Part shown: piece after piece, positions 1 to 10,261 of the stretch
Layout: each line of letters starts with the position of its first letter
Position numbering within the stretch: the first letter of the stretch is position 1
Origin: Paramecium octaurelia
Taxonomy: Eukaryota > Ciliophora > Oligohymenophorea > Peniculida > Parameciidae
Length of the DNA: 24,862 nucleotides
Assembly: GCA_905182995.1 (NCBI GenBank)
Contig: CAJJDP010000082.1
Location: 389,267-414,128, forward strand
Reading direction: 5' to 3'
The notes under the pieces: generated by a model
Seen by the model: the letters and a program-made list of their open reading frames with translations, nothing else
Told to the model about the DNA's origin: nothing
The model's database searches: none
Position numbers and translations under genes: made by a program

Positions 1-900
1 AATTATTTTGAACCTTTTATTTAATCGCAGTAAGGATTTGTGAATTACAATTTAATACTCATCCAATTATCTTAATAGCTTATTCATATTGACCTACTCC
101 CTGTAATGATGAACCTATTTTAGAAATGTTGAAAAACTATTTAAGTTTAATAAATTAGATGTATTTGAAATAATCAACAAGAAATTTCTTATCATCCATA
201 TGTTTACTATAATTATATCATAAACTCAAGGCTAATACATGTACTTATAGTTTTAATATCTTTTAAAGATTATGATTTTGATCAATTATATTGCTGCATC
301 TAATAATTTGATTGCATCTTCATATTTATCATCATCTAATATAGTTTGCACGCTAAATTAATGATATGAATAGCTTAGAATTATAATTCTTTTTACTATT
401 GATTGTTCTTATTTATTTAATTAATATTAATTTTCTTGATTCATTGTTTATGAATTTTAATTGCATATCTACTTTGATTTAAGTGGAATTTCAACCGATT
501 GATTAGTATTTTATTTCATTTGATCCTATTATCTGAATAAAATTGATTTATCAAATTTATTTATCATCATATTGAATTACCTAAGACAAAGCTTTTAATA
601 TAATTGTATTGCATTAACTATTATAATCTTTCAAAAGGAAATTGTTGTCAATTTTTAATTTTAATTAAAATATTAATTCCTTTATCTCTTCGACCATTAA
701 AAATAATTAATACAATTAAAATCTTTTAATCCTTTGGATGAGCACACATGATCTATAAAATGAATTTTCGTTTTTCTTCTATTTTTAAAGTCAATTCAAC
801 ACACAATTATTTTTCCAATGAATTGAAGTATTGTTAACTCTGATTCAATAAAAAATAATATTAATCCACAATTTTTATCAAGATCTAATTCAACTTAAGC
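1..900 (-). pseudogene. decayed coiled-coil/TPR-like gene, 3' part leaving the window
   Basis: Read on the minus strand with TAA/TAG as Gln, positions about 690-550 give a helical stretch (MVEEIKELIFQLKLK, then ALSQVIQYDDKQ). It matches, in order and spacing, the stretch MIEEIKDLMFQLNQ ... NQIIQYDQIK of the minus-strand gene near 11.75-11.9 kb, so the two are paralogues. Further downstream on the minus strand, about 335-270, lies DDDKYEDAIKLLDAAIQ, and about 130-1 lies VGQYEQAIKII. Both look like helix A of tetratricopeptide repeats, which act as protein-binding scaffolds. The pieces lie in different frames and are broken by TGA codons, and the Cys/His module expected near 760-830 is not readable, so I call it a pseudogene. 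The gene would continue beyond position 1. Family assignment is inference from short motifs. Confidence 0.42.
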
Positions 901-1183
901 TAACTTTATTCTGATAACTTTATACTTACTTTATCAAATAGATATGGAAATAATAGAAAAACCTAAAAATTCTATCGTATTTTATAATATAATTTTCTGA
1001 TTTGATGAAAACAATTATTCACCTATTCGCTTTGGTTTCTCTCTTTCTTTTTAATCTAATTTATCGATCCCTTAATATAATTTATATTTTGATAAAGTAA
1101 TATTTCTTATAATTTATAGTCATTATAATCATGTATCTTTTTTCTAAAATGAGCATTTATTTATTTCTATTAAATTTTCTTTA

Positions 1184-4100
1184 ATGCTTACAAGTTCTAA
1201 TTATTGTTAAGAGCATCAGAATAGTAAAATTGTTGGTATTTGTATTACAAATTAAACCAACGAACTTTTGAGAAAGGTTTGCATGGAATGTAGTTTAAAA
1301 TTTAAAATTCCTAAAGAATAAATAATATCCTTATAAGATTTATAGAGCTAATTACTTATAAAATCTAATTAGTTAAATAAGAACAAGATATTGGAATCTA
1401 ACAAAATTATGAAAACATTGAAATATAAAATTGAATAAAGTTAGAAAGAAATAACTTTAATAATGAAAAATATAAGAGATTAAGTTGATAAGATCATTGA
1501 AGATTAATCGAAAGAGGATGAGAGATTTCTGAAACTCGTTAATGAAAATTTGAATCCTTTTGAATGTTCTTAAGCAGATTTAGAGTTCCTTGTCAAATTT
1601 TTAAAAGAAGACACTTTTGATGAATGGATTTAGAGGAAACAATTGGTTACATCTAAAATATAGAAAATAATTGTATTTGTAGAAAGAATAGTATAAAGTG
1701 GATATAATTTAAATTTTCTTCTTGATTAAGTTGATAATAATTTATAAAGCGCTGATAACAAAAAAAAAGAAACTATTCTCCGATTAAAAGGATTAAAAGG
1801 GTAAAACAATAAATTAGTGAACACAACATTTTATCTCATCGATAAATAAAATGGAGACAAAGTTTATAAAAAAGATAGTTAGATACTTAGGATGTATATT
1901 ATTTTTTTATGTTAGAGAAAAGTTTAGATTAGGATAACTAAATGAACAAATATTATTTAACTTGGAATAAATGAAATATTTAGAATATAAAGGATAATAC
2001 GGAATAAAAGGATATAAAATAAAATAATGGAATTATTTTTGGAAAGGATAATAAGTAGGAGGTGGACATTATAATATATTTGGATAAAAAGAAGGAAAAT
2101 GGGTTGATTTGTGTGAAAATTATTGGGAGTATGAATATTATTAATTCATTTTAGTTAAAACAATGTAATTGAAGAAGGCCATTATTGGAATGATAGAAGA
2201 ATTGGTGTTTGGAAAATTCAGTGGAATAATTAAGTGATGTATATTTTTTTCTGAAATTTACCTAGTGGAGGGGGATCTTACGATATAGAAGGAGAAGGCA
2301 GAAAAAAAGGAAAATGGATTGAAATAACTAAGTTCCAAATAGATTCTTAAGTTTCAAAAGAAGGAGAATATCAAAATGGTAAGTAGGAAGATGGGATATT
2401 TTTAAATTTAAAAGAGGATTATTTTATTGGCTGTAAATAATAGTTAATAAATCTATGTAGTGGTTTTTCTATTTATGACTTGCAAGGAAATTTAAGTTAA
2501 GAAAAATATAAGTATGAATTGATTACTCTAATGTTTTTTAGCAAAAATCATATTATTTTTAAGGGAAATTACACTAATGCTAAAAAATATGGAAAATGGG
2601 ATGTATGGTTTAAAGCAAATAATAGAAATTGTGAGAAACAAATAATGTAAATTGTAATATAAATAAGTTAGTGGGGGAGGATCATATGACGAAGAAGGAA
2701 ATTGGGTTAAAAATGGAAGGTGGATTGATTTAGATGATGGTTTTGAATTGAAAAAATAAATTACTTACAATGGTGAGTATAGAAATGGGAAAAAAATTGG
2801 TATATGGAATATTTTGTATAAAGGAGGAAAGATGTAAGCAAAATTATATAAAGGTCATTATTATAACTTTCTTAGTGGTGGAGGATCTTATGATGAGAGA
2901 GGTGAGGAAATTAAGATTGGAGAATGGATTGAAATTGGTTAGGAATTTAATGATGATTTTTTAATAACCAATAAAGGTGAATATAAGGATGGTAAAAAAT
3001 TTTGTAGATGGGATATTCTAATTGGTGGAAAATAATAGTAAGAAAGTATTGCATATATTTATTAGTGGTGGTGGATAATATTAAGAGGATAGTAATAACA
3101 GTAAGATTGGAAAATGGATTGAAGTTACTGAGGAATTTAAAGATTACTTTTAAATAACTTATGAAGGTGAATATAAAAATGGGAAAAAGTTCGGTAAATG
3201 GACTAATTTGATTAAAGGAAAAAAAATGTAATTAATTTGATTAAAAAATGATTAGTGGCGGTGGATAGTATGAAGAAGATATTAAAAACAGTAAGATAGG
3301 AAAATGGATTGATGTTACTGAAGAATTTAAAGATTATAATTAAATAATCTAAAAGGGTGAATATAAAAATGGTAACAAGTTTGGTAGATGGGATGTGATA
3401 TTTTAAGGAAAATGCTAGTAAAAAATATTACATCAAAACTTTTAGTGGTGGTGGATTCTATAGTGAAGGAGATGGTAATGTTAAGATAGGAAAATGGATA
3501 GTCTTAGATTATGAATTTAGATTAGTAAAATAAGTTACTTATTATGGTGAATATAGAAATGGTAAAAAAGATGGTAGATGGGACATTCAATATAAAGGAG
3601 AAAAAATGTATATACTTTGTAATTTATTATGCTTTAGTGGTGGAGGATTCTATGATGAAAGTGGAAGTGAAATAAAGATTGGGAAATGGATTGATATTAG
3701 TGACACATTCAAAGATAATTCATAAGTCACTTATAAAGGGGAATATAAAAGTGGTAAAAAAATTGGTTAATGGTTCATTTATCATCAGGGTGAATAAATG
3801 TAAATAATTATTACTATTTGTTCATCTACTTGCATTAGTGGTGGTGGGCTATATGATGAAGTTTATGGTGACATTAAGCTTGGCAAATGGACTGATATAA
3901 GTGAGATATTCAAAGATAATTTATAGATTATTTATAAAGGGGAATATAAAGATGGTAAAAAAGTGGGCCGATGGGACATTTATTATAAGGGAGAATAAAT
4001 GTAATTGTTATTTTCCTATTTATTCTTTACATATCTTAGTGGTGGTGGATCGTATGATGAAGTTGATCGTGATTTTAAGATTGGGAAATGGATTGACATA

Positions 4101-5648
4101 AGCGAAATGTTTAATGATAATTTATAAATCACTTTTAAGGGCGAATTTCAAAGCAGTAAAAAAATTGGAAGATGGGATATTTATTATAAGGGAGTATAAA
4201 TGTAATTACTATTTGTCCTTTATATGCTTTAGTGGTGGTGGATGCTATGATGAAAGTGGAAACGAAATTAAGATTGGGAAATGGATTGAAATAAGTTAGG
4301 CATTCAAAGATAATTCATAAATCACTTTTAAAGGTGAATATAAAAGTAGTAAAAAAATTGGGAGATGGGATATTTATTTTAAAAGTGAATAAATGTAAAT
4401 TATTACCTTATATTTGTAATTTTATCTTTCTTATTGGTGGTGGATCATATGATGGAAATTGTGGTGACATTAAAATTGGAAAATGGATTGAAATAAATGA
4501 AGATTTTTGGTGGATAAGTTTTGATGGAGAATATAAAAATGGTGTAAAATGTGGTAGATGGGATACTAAAAACCAAGGATTGATCATGTAAAAAATATTT
4601 AATAAAGTTGTTAATTTAATTGTGTTAGTGGAGGTGGATCATATGATGAAGTTGGAAATGGCATTAAGGTTGGAGATTGGATTGAAATAAATGAGAATTA
4701 TTAGTCGATAACTTATGTTGGGGAATATAAAAATGGCTTAAAATTTGGTAAATGGGAAACTAAAAACTAAGGATTGTTGATGTAAAATATAAAATAAGCC
4801 CTTAATTCTTATGTATTAGTGGTGGTGGGTCCTATGATGAAAGTTCCAATGGCATTAAAATTGGAAATTGGATTGATATAGATGTGAAATCCTGTTTTTT
4901 CTAATAAATTATCTATTAAGGCGAATATAGGAATGGCAAGAAAATTGGACTATGGGATACCTGGTAGTAAAAGGAAGGAAAGAATAACCAAAATAAAAAA
5001 ATGTAAATATTTGATATATGGTGATTAATACTGAATGGTTTAGTGGCGGTGGATCATATGATGAAGATGGGAATGAGTTTAAAATTGGAAAGTGGACTGA
5101 TTTCGAATACGAGCAGAGATAAGAGAAAATAATAATTTTAAATGGAATTTATGAAAATGGTAATAAAATAGGTAGATGGAATATTTTCTTTGAGGGATCA
5201 GAGATGTAAAGACATTATAAAAAATATCTTTATTTTCTAGTGGTGGAGGATTTTATGATCAGGAAGGTGATGGTATTAAAATAGGTAAATGGATTGATTT
5301 GGATGAAAGATTTTATTAAGAAAAATAAATAACTCACATAGGAAAATATATACAGGGTAGAAAAGCTGGTTAATGGGATATTTATTGGAACTGGAATGAA
5401 AACGAAAAGATGTAAAAATATTGTATAAGTATATTATTCTAAACGTCAGTGGCGGTGGAGTTTATGATGAAGAAGGAAATGGCTTTAAGGTTGGAATGTG
5501 GATTGATTTGGATGAAGATTTTAATTATTGGAAATAAAAAATACTAAATGGCAAATATATTATGGGTAAAAAAGTTGGTTCGTGGTAGGAAATGTATTTA
5601 AATAATAAAAAGAACAAGAACCTCAGAATAAGAGATTATGAGAATTGA
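1184..5648 (+). CDS. Cys/His-module protein with 18 tandem MORN-like repeats, 19 introns, two lesions
   Basis: Ciliate-code gene from ATG at 1184 to TGA at 5646-5648, about 1,279 residues after removing introns. Residues 1-40 carry C8-x2-H11 ... C20 ... C33-x2-C36, a B-box-like probable zinc site. Residues about 45-230 are a polar helical linker. From 2055 onward come 18 repeats of about 50-60 residues with core GGGSYDExGxxIKIGKWI, a spacer, then GEYKNGKKIGRWDI; this resembles the MORN/YwqK-type repeat, a Gly/Trp-rich beta-hairpin scaffold. Introns: 1894-1915, 2129-2154, 2239-2265, 2433-2460, 2647-2671, 2834-2875, 3038-3065, 3228-3255, 3418-3445, 3608-3637, 3800-3838, 4001-4039, 4202-4232, 4395-4434, 4588-4628, 4782-4819, 5003-5043, 5206-5240, 5412-5449. 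Oddities: one base is missing near 2386-2388, and the intron ending at 4434 lacks an AG acceptor, so this copy may be a young pseudogene or contain sequence errors. In-frame ATGs at 1283 and 1409 are alternatives, but only 1184 includes the Cys/His site. Molecular function is unknown. Confidence 0.85.
2381..2391 (+). other. single-base frameshift inside the repeat gene
   Basis: Upstream frame reads AAT GGT AAG TAG and downstream frame reads AGA TGG GAT ATT; both are conserved repeat codons (NGK and RWDI). They are out of register by one base, as if AAG TAG GGA AGA TGG had lost one G around 2386-2388. The rest of the gene is in register, and the total coding length is one base short of a multiple of three. 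Confidence 0.8.
4395..4434 (+). other. intron with a defective 3' splice site (ends AT instead of AG)
   Basis: The donor is at the conserved place (AAAT|GTAAATT) and the next exon starts correctly with TGGTGGTGGATC. The last two bases of the 40-nt intron are AT (CTTAT) where all sibling introns end in AG (usually CTTAG). No other AG lies within the next 60 bases. Reading through gives a TGA within about 20 codons. Because the flanking repeat exon is phase 2-2, skipping it (4395 joined to the acceptor at 4628) would keep the frame. Confidence 0.8.
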
Positions 5649-6438
5649 AATGTTAAAAAAATATAATAATTACAAATTAAATTTTAAATATTTATGTATA
5701 TATGTAAATGATCTTGTTTGAATATGAAATTGTTCTAATGTCATTGCCTTTTATGATGGTTGCTTACAATCTTTATATTTTCTTTTGAGTTTCCTGGCTT
5801 CCCATCTCTTAATTGCAGATTATATTTCCTACATCGCAAGTATCACCAAAACTTTCAACTACCAAGAAGCTAAATTAAAAATTTTCGGAATTTTAACTTG
5901 AACGACAAGTATCTGGGTAGTGATGGAAAGTTTTTTACAGCAATAATTCATGTATTGATTATGAAAAATCAGGATATTTCAGGTTAGAAGGAATTCTTAA
6001 ATTATAGGCTTTATATTGGGGGAGAAAGGGAAATAGACTTTTTAGTATAAAAATCCTTCCTTTTATTGTTAATTTTCTAGCTGAGCTTGCTTGAAATGCT
6101 AATTAGATTCGGAAGTAAAATTGATAAGAGAAATAATTTCCTTATCCAAGTTATTTTTATGAATCAGAATAAAGGGTTCATTTAACAACAAAAAGTAAAT
6201 GAAAATAAATAAGAGAGCTATTAAACTGACCTTTTTAATTAATAGTGTTGCTATAATTTAATATAGTTGAAATGTATTCCTTAGAGCATTAAGTAATCTA
6301 ATTGGGTTATTTCAATGAAGTGTACTTTATAATAAAGAATGATTCAATAGCTAAATTTATTTAATGTTCTCTTATTACAAATAGCAAGCACAAACTTTCT
6401 AAAAATCATTATTATTATTATAGAATTTTAATAATAAT
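5649..6438. other. gap between two convergent repeat genes; one unassigned open frame
   Basis: The plus-strand repeat gene ends at 5648 and the minus-strand chimeric gene ends at 6439, so this is a tail-to-tail spacer. A plus-strand frame without TGA runs 5757-6455 (232 codons), with a hydrophilic middle part such as LNDKYLGSDGKFF. I recognise no family in it, it has no clear start, it runs into the 3' end of the opposite gene, and frames of this length occur by chance when only TGA stops translation. No RNA gene or repeat was seen. Confidence 0.3.
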
Positions 6439-7738
6439 TCAATTATCATATTTGATTTCTTATATCTTTTCAAATCCTTCTTCTATTTTATCCATATCTC
6501 TCTTCATTTCAACCCACAAACCAACTTTTTTTCCATTTTTAAATTCACCTTTATAAATAACTTATTTATCATCGTTAAATTCTTCATCCAACTCAATCCA
6601 CACTCCAATTTTACTACCATCACCTTCATTATATACACCACCTGCATCAATACATTATGAACTTAAAATTGAATATGAAACATTTACAATTTTTTCTTTT
6701 ATACAATGTGTACCATCTACCGACCTTTTTACCATTTTTGTATTCACCTTTGTAAGTTACCTATTTCTAAAAATCAAATCCTTCATCTAAATCAATCCAA
6801 GCCCCAACTTTCATACAATTACCTCCTTCGCAATATGATCCGCAACCACTTATATATTGATAAATGCATTCTTTAAAAATATCTTTTACATTAATAAGAA
6901 AGCATCGCTAGAGGTTATCATATATTTAGTGTTCCATCTACCAAATTTTTATCCATTTTTGTATTCACAATTATAAATTACTTAATTTTCATGATAAAAT
7001 CTCTAATCTAATTCAATCCACTTCCCAAATTTGTTGCCTCCTTCATACATCCCGCCACCACTTACAGTTTTAAAAATTTAAAAAACCTTAAACAATATTT
7101 TTTTACATTTATTTTCTTTGATATAATGTATTCCAATGACCAACTTTTTTACCATTTTGATATTCGCCGTCATAAGTTACTTATTTTTCATACCAAAATT
7201 CTTCATCCAATTCAATCCACTTCCCAATCTTAATGGTACCTCCTTCATAATATAATCCACCTCCACTAGCAATTTTGAATTTCCCTTGCTTTTTATAATT
7301 TTTACATTTTTTAATTTTCACCAAAACTAAAAAAAGTATCCCATCTATCTTTTGGTTCCAATAAACCTAAAAATATCGCTAAATTAGCAGAAGATCCACT
7401 CCCCATCTAAGCATTGACACCCCATTATTCAGGATCTAATTAAAATGCTTTTAACGCCCTCTCTTAACAGAGTTTCTCTATTTCATCATAATTTTCAACT
7501 TATGGGGCGTATTTGCTTCCTTGAGGTCCTATGCAAAATAAATTAAGAAATTACCCGGAGCATATCTGGAGCTAAATACACAAGATAATGCCTCAGCCAC
7601 TGCTCTAGATGTATAATTTTCGCTAGGAATCAAATTTATGCTATTTTATTGTAAATTCTTTTCTTTCTCAATCAATTAATAAACTTCTATGTCCTACTAC
7701 TAAAGAGTTTGTCTGGAATCTGAGTGTAAATTAATCAT
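6439..7738 (-). CDS. intact chimera: SHMT N-terminal part fused to MORN-like repeats
   Basis: Ciliate-code gene, ATG at 7738-7736, TGA at 6441-6439, five introns (7529-7554, 7266-7305, 7061-7106, 6849-6889, 6642-6687). Spliced length is 1,101 nt, 366 residues, with no internal TGA. Residues 1-123 are clearly serine hydroxymethyltransferase: IEKEKN, NLIPSENYTSRAVAEAL, Y(A)PGPQGSKY, KAFQLDPEQWGVNAQ, GSGSSANLAIFLGLLEP, KDR. SHMT is a PLP enzyme interconverting serine and glycine and is normally about 450-500 residues. Here the sequence leaves SHMT at KDR (codons ending 7344) and continues RWDTFF into a partial MORN-like repeat, then four full repeats. The PLP-binding lysine and the large/small domain boundary are absent, so SHMT catalysis is not expected. 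Three of the four repeat introns keep the family position (phase 2); the last is phase 1. Expression would be driven by whatever SHMT 5' region came with it. Function is unknown. Confidence 0.85.
7344..7738 (-). other. SHMT-derived segment of the chimera
   Basis: This stretch encodes the SHMT part (123 codons with one 26-nt intron at 7529-7554). The diagnostic block LDPEQWGVN followed by the Gly/Ser/Ala substrate-loop equivalent (GSGSSAN) makes the assignment firm. The usual SPAN motif reads SSAN, and the GGNE block after the PGxRYYGG region is changed to PQVEN, so the segment is diverging from a functional enzyme. Junction sequence is GAT AGA TGG GAT, where AGA fits both SHMT (DR) and repeat (RW). 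Confidence 0.85.
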
Positions 7739-8740
7739 TCTATATTATTTATTGTCGAATAAATTAATTTGTTTGAAATAAAAGTTTAGATTACATCTTT
7801 TATGGCGTATTAAGAAAATGAGATATCTGTAATATATATAAAATAAATTTAGATTATTTTACCTTTACTATAAAATTTAATATAAAGAAATCAAAGATGC
7901 TTTAATATAATAAAATTCACCTGGAACTTAATTTTAATAAATAATATATTAAATAAATGTAGGATTCATTTACTATTCTTGAAATAGAACCTGAAAATAA
8001 CAAATCTCTAATATTTAAATCTAAACAGGGATCTCTAATATTTTGAAATAGTTTAATTATATTAAAAAAGTTGATTAAAACTTCTCAAAACACTTTGAGC
8101 TAATTATGTAAGTCGAATACTTTAAGTAATTAAATTTCAGTTGGATTAGATTTAACCCTAATTTTTAATTGTAAACTTTACTGATTAAATATTAGGATTC
8201 CTATCAAAAAGAATATAGCATAAACAATTTATTTATTTTTTTACAATTGTGGACTCTCCGATTCTAAAACAAGTACAAAGTATTGAATTGAAAGCCTTGC
8301 AATCATGCATATATTAAACCCAAATAACTATTATTGGTTTTATAAGATTATTTGATGCTAATGATAGTTTAATTGAAGATTTTAATAATTATCCAAATGG
8401 AAGGTTATGCAAATTTACCCACTAATAAAGATATTATTATTTTTTCTATTTAAGAAATGATAATTGTATAAAGTCATTTTTTACACAATTCAAATTCCCT
8501 CTTTAAAATTTTAATTATAATATTATGTAAATTATAGATTTAATCTTAGAAATTGTAAATGCTAAATAAGTTTAAATTAAGAAAAATATAGTGATTATTC
8601 ATAATTAATATCATTTAGAGTTATTCTCAGTTGAGATGGATTTAATAGTTATGATTCAATAATTGTGAATAGTAGTAATTATTTTTCAAACTTTTCACAT
8701 TATAAAAAAAATAATTAACATCAGAACAAAGAGTTGCAAA
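7739..8740. other. AT-rich intergenic region upstream of the chimera
   Basis: Nothing recognisable was found. On the plus strand a frame without TGA spans about 8.10-8.67 kb (part reads DSPILKQVQSIELKALQ), but there is no family motif and no convincing start, so I do not call a gene. The part next to 7738 should hold the promoter of the SHMT-repeat chimera; no specific element can be identified. Confidence 0.4.
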
Positions 8741-8741
8741 N
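8741..8741. other. single undetermined base at an assembly join
   Basis: The N falls exactly where the minus-strand repeat gene stops resembling its family. On one side the codons AAG ATT GGT CGA should continue into TGG GAT; on the other side the sequence is AT-rich and unrelated and meets TGA after a few codons. A lone N at such a break looks like a scaffold or contig join rather than a low-quality base. Confidence 0.7.
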
Positions 8742-10261
8742 TCGACCAATCTTTTTACCATATTGATATTCACCATTATAAGTTACTTATTTATAATCTC
8801 TAAATCCTTCATCCAAATCAATCCACTTACCAATTTTGATGCTATTTCCTTCTTAATCATATTCACCACCTCCACTATAATATTTGAATAGATATTTACA
8901 TTTATTCATTTTTATAATCTCCATAATTCTTTTTATACAAAATATCCCATTAACCAACCTTTTTGCCATTTGCATATTCACCTTTATAAGTTACTTGTGA
9001 ATAATCAAAGAACCCATCACTCAGCTCTGTCCATATCCCTTGTTTGTTACCTTCTTAACTGTATAATCCACCACCACTAATTCACTAAATATGTGTATAA
9101 TTACATTTATTTTTGTTAATAAATGATTGCCCAAATTCCTTTCCTATAATTACTTATATAATCTCCTACTTCTAATACTTAGGCTTTACTAAAAATAATA
9201 AAATGCATTTACCTCCAATAATTCTAAATTAATTCTGTCCATCTACCTTGTTTTTTTCCTTCATTAGAGTATTATCCACCAACATCCTTTATAATCTCGC
9301 CTTTCCATTTCACCTTCCACTTATCAATTTTTTAATTGTTTTTACCATAAAGCCCCACCCATTCAAGATATTATACTTGCTCCAAGTTAATTAACACAAT
9401 AAGTTTCTCTGAGAGGTCTTTAATGTTTTCGCTATTAAAGTTGATATAATATTAATATTACCATCTTAGTATTTTTTCATCCTTGATATATTATAGTTCT
9501 TATTCTTTTGTAGATCTGATTTGATACAAGGTTTTTATAAATGTGTAATTTTTTTAATCCCAAATCATGGCTTTTTGCTCTTATGTCCCAATTTGCCACT
9601 TGTAATTTCCGTCATATGTGATAAAGGATTAGAAGAATGGCGTTGTTGTTTTCATCATTATTTCACATCTCACTTACTCATCCTGATTTTAGGTTAGTTG
9701 ATCAAGATTTTAAAAGATTTCCTAGCATTTTAAAAACTCAGGTTATAGCTTAAATTTATCCATTTTCATCTTGACTTTGAGGTTCCAATCCTTGTGAATT
9801 TTCTTTATATCTTCAATCAGATGTATTGAATCAATTGTTGATATTTATTTTGAAACTAATTTATCTAATTCTTGAAAAAAGCTGTATGAAGTTACAGAAT
9901 TCTATAAGGCACTGATCCATTCTTTGCAAAACCAATGCAAATTATCAAGTTATTGAATCAATCTTGTTTTTAAAGATTCAATTTTTGCTTAAAGGCTTTC
10001 AATACATTAAATGTGAGGTTTGATTATTATTTCATATTGAAAAATCTTTTCCTTATGTTAATTATCAAAGATTTATTTAAGTTGCTGATAATCCATAATC
10101 TCTTCTTGAGATTAATTCTATCTATCGCAAGACTTGCATAAGAGTCTCTGGTTTTAAGTTAATTCAGAATTGAGAATTACAAATTCAACTGGTTGTTAGT
10201 GTTGAGATCTGCACAGCAAATCTTTTTCTTATTCTATCACTTTTGGATAATATTGATACAT
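8742..10261 (-). CDS. Cys/His-module protein with MORN-like repeats, 3' truncated at N
   Basis: Paralogue of the 1.18-5.65 kb gene, read on the minus strand from ATG at 10261-10259 to the last whole codon at 8744-8742; 481 residues with no TGA after removing introns 9189-9212, 9077-9104 and 8875-8899. Residues 17-45 hold C17-x3-H21 and C42-x2-C45 (LLCKSC), a B-box-like probable zinc site. Residues about 50-230 are helical and polar, with a Trp-rich patch (DNLHWFCKEW). From about residue 230 the sequence becomes repeat-like (YDGNYKW, later WVGLYGK, then GGQYSNEGKKQGRW), followed by two canonical repeats beginning GGGLYSQEGNKQG and GGGEYDQEGNSIKIGKW. The first intron interrupts a repeat internally (after NYW), at the place equivalent to intron 2129-2154 of the plus-strand gene; the next two sit at the standard repeat boundary. 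The C-terminal part is missing because of the join at 8741. Likely a scaffold protein; function unknown. Confidence 0.82.

Larger units (their letters stand above)
2055..5609 (+). repeat. tandem array of 18 exon-intron MORN-like repeat units
   Basis: The unit period is about 190-224 bp including its intron. Seventeen of the eighteen units begin directly after a short intron that interrupts the same codon (AT|intron|T, then GGT GGT GGA), so each unit is a phase 2-2 exon. Exon sequence is conserved between units, whereas the introns (25-42 nt) share only their ends. The first unit, 2055-2238, differs in having its intron (2129-2154) in the middle. Unit 2266-2646 side is the most divergent (GFSIYD in place of GGGSYD). 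The closest relatives by eye are the units following 3838, 4039 and 4232. Confidence 0.9.

Noticed and set aside
2770..4591. Five standard-code plus-strand frames (2770-2964, 3901-4101, 4114-4299, 4334-4591 and similar) as small genes
   Set aside because: They are shadows of the repeat gene: they run through the 3n introns or sit in another frame of the repeats, which is why they look alike (GGGxYDE, KKWxDGIFII).
2055..5609. CRISPR array or satellite DNA as the explanation of the 190-220 bp period
   Set aside because: The repeats are coding in one frame with conserved Gly/Trp positions and splice sites; there are no short identical repeats with unique spacers.
5757..6455. 232-codon TGA-free plus-strand frame as a gene
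   Set aside because: Length alone is not evidence when TGA is the only stop in AT-rich DNA; there is no recognisable family, no convincing start, and it overlaps the end of the chimeric gene antisense. Kept only as a note.
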